From positions 1 to 64,000 of the forward strand of contig JAGEMR010000145.1 in the NCBI GenBank assembly GCA_021030915.1: a stretch of 64,000 nucleotides of DNA, given 5' to 3'. Shown here in pieces: positions 57,564 through 64,000 of the stretch (positions are counted from its first letter, which is position 1; each line of letters opens with the position of its first letter). The notes beneath the pieces were generated by a model that saw only the letters and a list, made by a program, of their open reading frames with translations, made no database searches and was not told the DNA's origin. A program made the position numbers and the translations under genes. This DNA comes from Astrothelium macrocarpum (taxonomy: Eukaryota > Ascomycota > Dothideomycetes > Trypetheliales > Trypetheliaceae).

Positions 57564-59751
57564 ATGGCAGAAGCTTTGGGCATTATTTCGCTTTGTGTTG
57601 AAGGTATCTCCATTACAAAATCCCTTGTCAAACTTATCAACAGTCTGCAAGCCGCGCCGAATGAACTTTTGGCCCTTGCGAATGAAGTCAGCAATCTCAA
57701 CTTTATCCTCCAAGATATCAGAGATACATTCCAGTTCAGGACGTCGGTAAATTTAGATAAGAGCAACTCCATTCCGCAGCTCCTTGGTCAAGCTAGCGGC
57801 AAACTCGAGAAAGTGCGAACAATCCTTTCTCGATGGACGAAGTTAAGCCCGCATGGCGACTCTTGGCACATTGGTAGACGCGAGCGCTTTCTTTGGCTCA
57901 AAGATCGGGGTCACGTCATTGAATTGCAAACAAGCCTTAGAGCAATTAGGGCTGACCTTTCCTTGGCCATGGAAGCAAACACAAAGTAAGTCATGTATGA
58001 CTGAGTCCATATAGTCGGATTCTGATAACATGCCTTTCAGTGCTTCTACTAGCAAATTATTGATCGACCTTCAAACGCTCGCATTAAAAACATCGCATAC
58101 ACACGAGATGATGTCAAACTTAGTGGACAGGTTCGACAGACGTGAAAGTCAACATAACAAATTACAGACTGCCGATTCGAGTCTTGCTGTCAAATCAAAT
58201 GATCTTGAAGAACGCCCAGTCGCGATCAAAATGGTCAGGCGCGTCATATATGCGAAATGTCCATCGGGATGCCCTTGCATTTGCCACAATACACAAAAGT
58301 ACAAGTTGCCAGACATTATGGAAAACGTTATTGGAAAATTGTTCTGCGGCTATTCCGGCAAGCCCTTGCTAAGTCAAAGATGCACTTCTCCGTCATGCTT
58401 GGAACAGAGAGCTACCAGCTCTTCAATGACTTATTTCTTTCCTCCGTGGTTCATGAATAGGATTTTATCTTTGTCTTTATGCGTGGATAATTTAGGTTCG
58501 CCTTCTTTGAGCCTGAAAACAAGGAGAGCTGTACCTGAGATGAGCCAAATTTTCACGCTTAGCAGACTCGGCGATCTTGAAGGTCTACAGCAGTTGCTTG
58601 GATCCAAGAGCGCATCACCGAATGATATCCACTGTGAGGGCCTTTGGACAAGTCTTCACTTTGCGGTCGATCATGGCCACATTGAGGTTTGCCAACTACT
58701 TCTTAATGCTGGTGCTGATCCCGAATGGGAAGATTATACCGGAACTACTGCGGTTGAGATTGCCTGGCGAAATATTCTACATCTTCGTGCCCCTGTAGAG
58801 AAGGCTGAGATGTTCTCTGTCCTCTTTCCGGGCACCGATTTCCTGGAGGACCGAGGCTTTACTAAATTACACCGTACTATCATAGGCCTGGACCACGAGA
58901 GCATTGAAAAAGTAATCAAAGTCGCCCCCGAAAACACTAACACTCGAGATGTTGATGGCTGGACTCCTCTGCATTGGGCAGCACGTCGCGGAGAACCCGC
59001 ACATCTTGCGAATCTTCTCCAGCACGGAGCTAACCCTTTTCTCAAGACCACACGTGAAGAGCGAACGCCTCTCCATCTGGCGGCGATGTGCAACTCAGTA
59101 CCTTGTATACAGCATTTGCTGGTCTATCGCTGCGGCAATCAAGTGGTTGACTTGAATGCTCGAGACTTTTACGGGAACACTCCGCTTCGCTGTGCGGGAG
59201 AACTGAACTCTGCTGCTGCTTTGGCTCATCTTATCCAAGTGGGCGCTGATGTCAACCAAGTAAGCCGGAGTGACGAGCCTCCATTGTGGTCTGCCATCTA
59301 CAATAATTCACATGAAGCTATTACACTACTGATCAACGCCTCCGCGGACGTTAGCAGAAAGACGAAATACGGCGATACGCTGCTTCACTTTGCTGCCCAA
59401 CAAAGTGATATCAAGACACTTGCGCTTCTTTCACGAGCACGACTAAGGGGAATCGAAACGGAAGCAAAAAACTCGGACAGCTTGACTGCCAGACAATTAG
59501 CAGAAGCCAGAATCGGGGCACCGGAAGGGTTTGTCAAGGGATTCGAACATCTCATGGAAAGCTTGGTCAATGATGACTACGACAGTCCAACGAGCTCGAA
59601 TGGTAGCGGCGAGAGCTGGAAGAGTTTTAGTGAAGCAAGTTGGCATGAAGCGGAAGTCTCTACTGGAGAAGATCTACTAGATGCGATGAGGGATGCGGAG
59701 GAACAGAGTGTGGATACCTGGCGAGCAGAGAGGCGTGATCCAGTGTCTTGA
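57564..59751 (+). CDS. Ankyrin-repeat protein with NLR-type N-domain and Cys-rich linker
   Basis: Exons 57564-57985 and 58041-59751 (55-bp intron) give 710 residues. Residues 1-140 (MAEALGIISLCVEGISITKS...LLALANEVSNLNFILQDI) are the Helo-like N-terminal helical domain of fungal NLR-like proteins. A linker at about 214-300 has the pattern CPSGCPCICH, LFCGYSGKPLL, CTSPSC and YFFPPWFMNR, which recurs in many fungal ankyrin proteins. Its Cys/His could bind metal. From about 317 come at least six ankyrin repeats (LWTSLHFAVDHGHIEVCQLL, GWTPLHWAARRGEPAHLANL, RTPLHLAAMCNS, GNTPLRCAGELNS, EPPLWSAIYNNS, GDTLLHFAAQQSD). The tail is Ser/Glu-rich. It has no NACHT, so it is a recognition/adaptor-type protein; role inferred. 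Confidence 0.85.
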
Positions 59752-61010
59752 TACTTTTTAGCTTGGCCGGGCAGGCTAGCCAGCAAGCACGACAAATCCC
59801 GATTTCTCATTCTTGCACTGCACCGTATCTAACGATTAGTGACACAATTTTCATCGAGCCAATAAATAATTCGGAATCAATTTAGCCTGTCTGATTTCTG
59901 TTAGCTGAGATGGTCTATGCGGAAGAGGATCTAGGTTTCCTTGGCACGTACCGCCGTACGAGACCCAAAGTTCCCCGTGAGACAAGGAGTTAGGACAATC
60001 AAATCTATCTACATACACCTACATTTATCACTTATTCATGCTGCTTGTCCTTGGTCCACAGCTTTCCTTGGCGTCTCTTTGGAAGAGTTTCGCCATATCA
60101 TTTAAAATAAGTGGCTGAACTCAGTTCCTACTTCAGTAAGGCGAAGTAAGCCTTGTGGCTTTCATGAATGTACCTTGATCCACTTCCGAGCCTTACATCA
60201 CCACAACACTTTTGACCGACGCACTTCATTTTTACAATGAGGCTCATTTTACAATTCTCCTCCAATGCAAGTTTGACCGAGTTTGACCATGATCCCTACC
60301 TATCATCCATCATTCTCCACTACCTTCCCAATATGGCACGTGATCATCTATCTACACTCAGACACGCTAGCAATGCTGTTTAGCTGTAGTGAATGCGTTC
60401 GCAATCTTCTTACTGGTTATCTTTTGGGGCTTAATCTCCGCTAGCTAGGCTTCCGAGGCTCCTACTATCTCTTAGCTTAAGCAACTAGTTTAACACCTGC
60501 TTTAAATTCTTATGAAGTTAGCTTGTGTCTCCTACATAACGCCTTGCTCTCTGGTGTAGCATGCCTGTGGGCATTGCGTCGTACCCGCTGATTACGTACT
60601 CAAAATGATATATAGAATTTGAATTGATTAATATGTCGAACATCGTTGACATAATCAGCTGGCCGAGATGTGATATGATTTTAAGTGTATTGGGTCTTCT
60701 TTATTCTCACTTCTTCTGTAACCGTCACTCATTTATTTCTAAATCTACTAAATTATATTCAAATACTACCAAGATTTGTCTATAGCTATATTTGTACAAA
60801 ATTCCAATCCTAGCAATTGTGATTGAGATAATCCACCAACCAGTAACAAGACAGAATCGTAGTGGTGGCTCATTTTAAGATTATCCGACTCACCTACCCA
60901 AGGGAAATTACACTTTCAAAGTTGTGGGTCACCTTGACCTGAGCATGGAGACAATGGTAAGAAAGAAAGGTTCACCAAAGTAGACATTGCCATTTTCCGA
61001 ATACCCTTTT
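59752..61010. other. Intergenic between convergent genes
   Basis: About 1.26 kb without a frame over 60 codons. I see no RNA gene or repeat. Confidence 0.5.
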
Positions 61011-63517
61011 CTATGCTGCCTGCTGCGTCGCTAGCCATTCCTCGTGCCTCTTCTTCTGCTTCTCCCACTCTTTGACCAGCTTCTTGCGTCTATTCTTGGA
61101 CACCACATTCCCCTCTGCGTCCACGGTCGGAATGCCGCTTTCGTCCCATTCCAAGTACTCGTCCGAGCTCCTGAACATCAGCAGAGGGTCGACCTTGGCG
61201 CTCTCGCGCAGCTCCTTTTCCCTCTCAGCCTCCCTGGCCTCCCGTTCCAGCTTGTCCTTCGCCTTTGTAGCGCTAGCTGATTCCCGCTCCGCGCGCGCCT
61301 CTATGAGCAGCTTATCGAGGGGTCGTACTAAAGCAGGCTGGGCATTGCTGCGATCCTCGAGATAGATGCCTAGGTTCCAGAGGTGTACGTCGCGGAGCTG
61401 ATCGCACAAAGCGAGCAGGTCTTTTGCCGGCGCTTGCTGGGCCGCGAGGGCCTTGACGTTGGTGCGGAACTGCTGCAGCACCTGATCGTATGGTTTGCAG
61501 GACTCGACCACTGGTACTGACGGCGCGATCGTAATTCCGTCAGCGAGCTTCGCTATGGCTGCATGATCGACTGAGCCGGAACAGGCCAAGGTTCGAACCT
61601 CGTCGCGCAATTGAGATGCAGGGTAGATATAGGGTTTTGCTGGGGCTGGAATATCGAGGCCCGACCACCCTATACGGTCCGGGTTGCTGAGGTCTCCCTC
61701 GGGATCCAGACCAAATATGGTGACAATGCGTGTTACCCACCGGGCGAGCAAGATGACTGTCTGATCTGAAAGTGCCTCTGCCGAGTTAGACTCAGTAACA
61801 AGATCAGAGAGGATTCTCATGACAGCTGAGGTGTTGAAGGAATCGCAAAGGGCTGTATCGACATCGGCTTTCGCCTTATCCAGGGCGCTTAATAATTGCT
61901 GGTCTGCGATGCCAAGACCTTGCGTTGTTGTAGTCTTGGGACCCGAATGTTTCCAGGGGTCCAAGCTGTTTAGAAAGAAATTATTGAGCTTGCCTTCCCA
62001 GCTGACTACGGCATTCATAAGCTCGTCTGTTACCTCAATACCATCCTGCCAAGGCATAAGGAGGAAGCAAATCCGGAGAGAACGTGCAGTCCACTCCTTC
62101 TGGGAGAGAACGGTTCTGATGGTCGTAAAGTTCTTGAGGCTCTTGCTCATCTTCAAGCCTCGAATCCTAAGATCCGTTAGCGCCTTTGTACGACGAAATC
62201 GGCATTTGAAACTTTTTACCTCAGTTGCCCCATGTGGATGAAGTAATTTGTCCACTGTACTTGGCAGCCCGGAGTCGACCAGTAAGCTTCCGATTGTGCG
62301 AGTTCGTTATCATGATGAGGGAAACGAAGATCGATGCCTCCGGAATGAATATCTATCGTCTTCCCGATCACTTCGGAGGCCATTGCAGAGCATTCAATAT
62401 GCCACCCTGGCCGCCCATGACCCCATGGACTTGGCCATGCTGGCTCGCCTGGTTTGCTAGCTTTCCACAGCGCAAAATGGTTCTCGCTCCGCTTCATTGA
62501 CCCTCCCTTGGACAGTGAGCCTTCACCATCGTCTTGGAGTGCACGGTCGTTCTTGTTCCACGGTTCAAGCCGGGAGTAGCTGTGCCCAGCCTTCTCAAAC
62601 GAGTCGATATCGAAATATACGGAGCCGTCAGAGGTAGCGTAACCGAAACCGTTCGCCACAATCTTCTCAACGAAGCGGACAATTTGAAGGACATACTCGG
62701 TCACACGAGTCAGTCGGTCGGGAGCCAGGACGTTAAGCGCATGCATGTCCTCGAAGAAGTGGCGTTCGATTTTCTGAGTCAGCTCCAAATATATCTTGTG
62801 ATTATTGGAATCGATCTCTGCACCATGCAAGAAATCGAGGTATGGGAGAAAAATATCGTCCGTCTTGGCGAAAAATTCAGACAGCTTTCCTGGGGCTTGC
62901 AGGGCCTCGACAGCCGACCGTGCCGTTCCAATGCGTGCTCTTAACAGTAAATCGGCAACTGTAATAGCTTGGCCCTCTTTTGCTGTCGCGGCGTCGGTCA
63001 GAGGTGGAGGATCGGCGTTTTCCTTATATGCCTTGTCGACTGCCTCGGAAAAAGTCTGTGGGCTTGTATCCGAGGGCAGAGACGGAAGGTTCTTGCCAAT
63101 GTAGTGCCGAAATGCGGCTTTGGCCTCTGCCAACACCGAATCGCTCACCGAGTTGTCCTCAGCGGCATGCTCCTGCTTGAAGCGCGCGAGAAGGTACTGC
63201 TGGCGGCCGTGGAGGATGATTTTGTCGTCGATGTCGGTCGTATTCATAACAAACTTGACACGGAAGCCAAAGTAGTCCTTCATGATGCGGCGGATAATGT
63301 CGGTTGAGACGTAATTCTTGGCATGACCCAGGTGGGCATCTTCGTACACTGTCGGGCCACACGCGTACCATGTCACCATCTTCCCTGTCGGATCGGCTGG
63401 GACAAAGTCATCCTTGCTCCTCGTCAGGCTGTTGTAGATCTTCAGTCTGGGCAGCTGGGCGTCAGGTCGGGCTTGGGGGGGGATCCATGGCGGCTGTCTG
63501 CGACTGTCGGCAACCAT
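61011..63517 (-). CDS. crs1: Cysteinyl-tRNA synthetase (class I)
   Basis: Exons 63517-62220 and 62166-61011 (53-bp intron, branch GCTAAC) give 817 residues. It charges tRNA-Cys with cysteine in the cytosol. Signature motifs: YACGPTVYEDAHLGHAKNY (zinc Cys about 53; HLGH is the HIGH motif), WHIECSAM and RFPHHDNELAQSE (zinc site), and KMSKSLKNF at about 438, restored by the intron. The insert between the Rossmann halves (about 120-230) is typical of eukaryotic enzymes. The C-terminus is Lys/Glu-rich, with KNRRKKLVKEWEKQKKRHEE. The frame upstream of 63517 starts with TTG, so the ATG at 63517 is chosen; no clear mitochondrial presequence. Confidence 0.95.
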
Positions 63518-64000
63518 GCTATGTGCGCTCAACTATTTGAGATTGCGATTGTCAGCGTCAAAGAGTGCTTGTCTGAGGAAGGAAGAAGAATGGTCGTACC
63601 TTTGGTAGGGGAAAAGAGACAGGTCGACTTAGCCGTGTGATAGTATTAATGTTCCTGATGCGATCCAAATCATGCTTTTGTATTTGGCAAATGGAGGCAG
63701 GAATGACTCACCCAAGCAATCTCATTCACTCATTACCAGCTCTCGGCAAAATTCCGGTTAAGGGAGTGATCGATGGCCAATTGCTTGAACAGCTTCCCGT
63801 AAGCTGGCTTCTACGCGTGTGATATGGCGGCTTTTCGAGGCGCAGATAACTTCGATAGACGACGCGTTAAGTTGCCAAGGTCCTGATGGATGAGAGCGAT
63901 GTGATGGCGATACGCGTTGTGAAGTGACGGAGTTATGTTAGCGCAAAAGTGAGGGATGCATGACAAAATCCAACCACAGCGCAAGGCCACTGCGATGATG
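63518..64000. other. Promoter region of crs1, window end
   Basis: No second gene can be supported before the window ends. Confidence 0.5.

Noticed and set aside
63518..63532. Cysteinyl-tRNA synthetase start at 63532
   Set aside because: That codon is TTG; the first ATG is 63517.
1..64000. CRISPR arrays, bacterial operons or phage genes
   Set aside because: None seen; introns, presequences and gene families are fungal.

Overview
The window is nuclear DNA of a filamentous ascomycete (Pezizomycotina; I lean to Leotiomycetes, which is inference). The support is short GT-AG introns of about 46-61 bp with CTAAC-like branch sites, a laccase with the ascomycete DSGL C-terminus, fungal NLR-like genes, and a Fot1/pogo-type DNA transposon converted to very AT-rich DNA in the way repeat-induced point mutation (RIP) does. 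All exon coordinates were derived by eye from splice sites and reading frame. Each model marked CDS closes in frame.

Layout. 0-2.1 kb: a tRNA gene with a serine body and a mutated-looking anticodon. 2.2-7.0 kb: UDP-glucose:glycoprotein glucosyltransferase of the ER folding cycle. 7.6-11.6 kb: an unknown repeat-containing protein and a secreted NucA/NucB-type nuclease. 12.5-17.7 kb: accessory region with an HNH-type gene cut by an in-frame TGA, a tRNA-Arg(TCT) gene interrupted in the D arm by a 53-bp intron-like insert, and the RIP-degraded transposon with 60-bp terminal inverted repeats and TA target duplication. 18.3-21.4 kb: a Kex2-type secreted protein and a GPI-anchored GH114 glycosidase. 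22.7-25.8 kb: an Arg/Ser-rich DUF3824-type protein. 27.4-30.5 kb: a NACHT NLR with one in-frame TGA.

31-47 kb is mostly housekeeping: mitochondrial ribosomal protein bS18m and the PPR protein CIA84 sharing a 238-bp divergent promoter, a cellular reverse transcriptase gene (rvt), a Helo-like protein fused to a beta-rich domain, the complex I 24-kDa subunit, Vps62 and a TFIIIC triple-barrel subunit. 47.7-49.3 kb holds gene debris that may include a broken HMG box. 51-53 kb is a laccase. 54.5-56.6 kb has a small cysteine-rich secreted protein, a broken 2EXR/F-box-like gene and a small conserved protein. 57.6-59.8 kb is an ankyrin protein with an NLR-type N-terminus. 61-63.5 kb is cytosolic cysteinyl-tRNA synthetase.

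Themes: mitochondrial complex I assembly and translation (nuo24, CIA84, bS18m), secretion and extracellular degradation (laccase, GH114, nuclease, small secreted proteins, with UGGT serving ER folding), and NLR-like self/non-self recognition (three proteins with related N-terminal helical domains). The most unusual items are the two tRNA genes, the rvt gene, and the two genes each stopped by a single TGA that one C-to-T or G-to-A change would explain.
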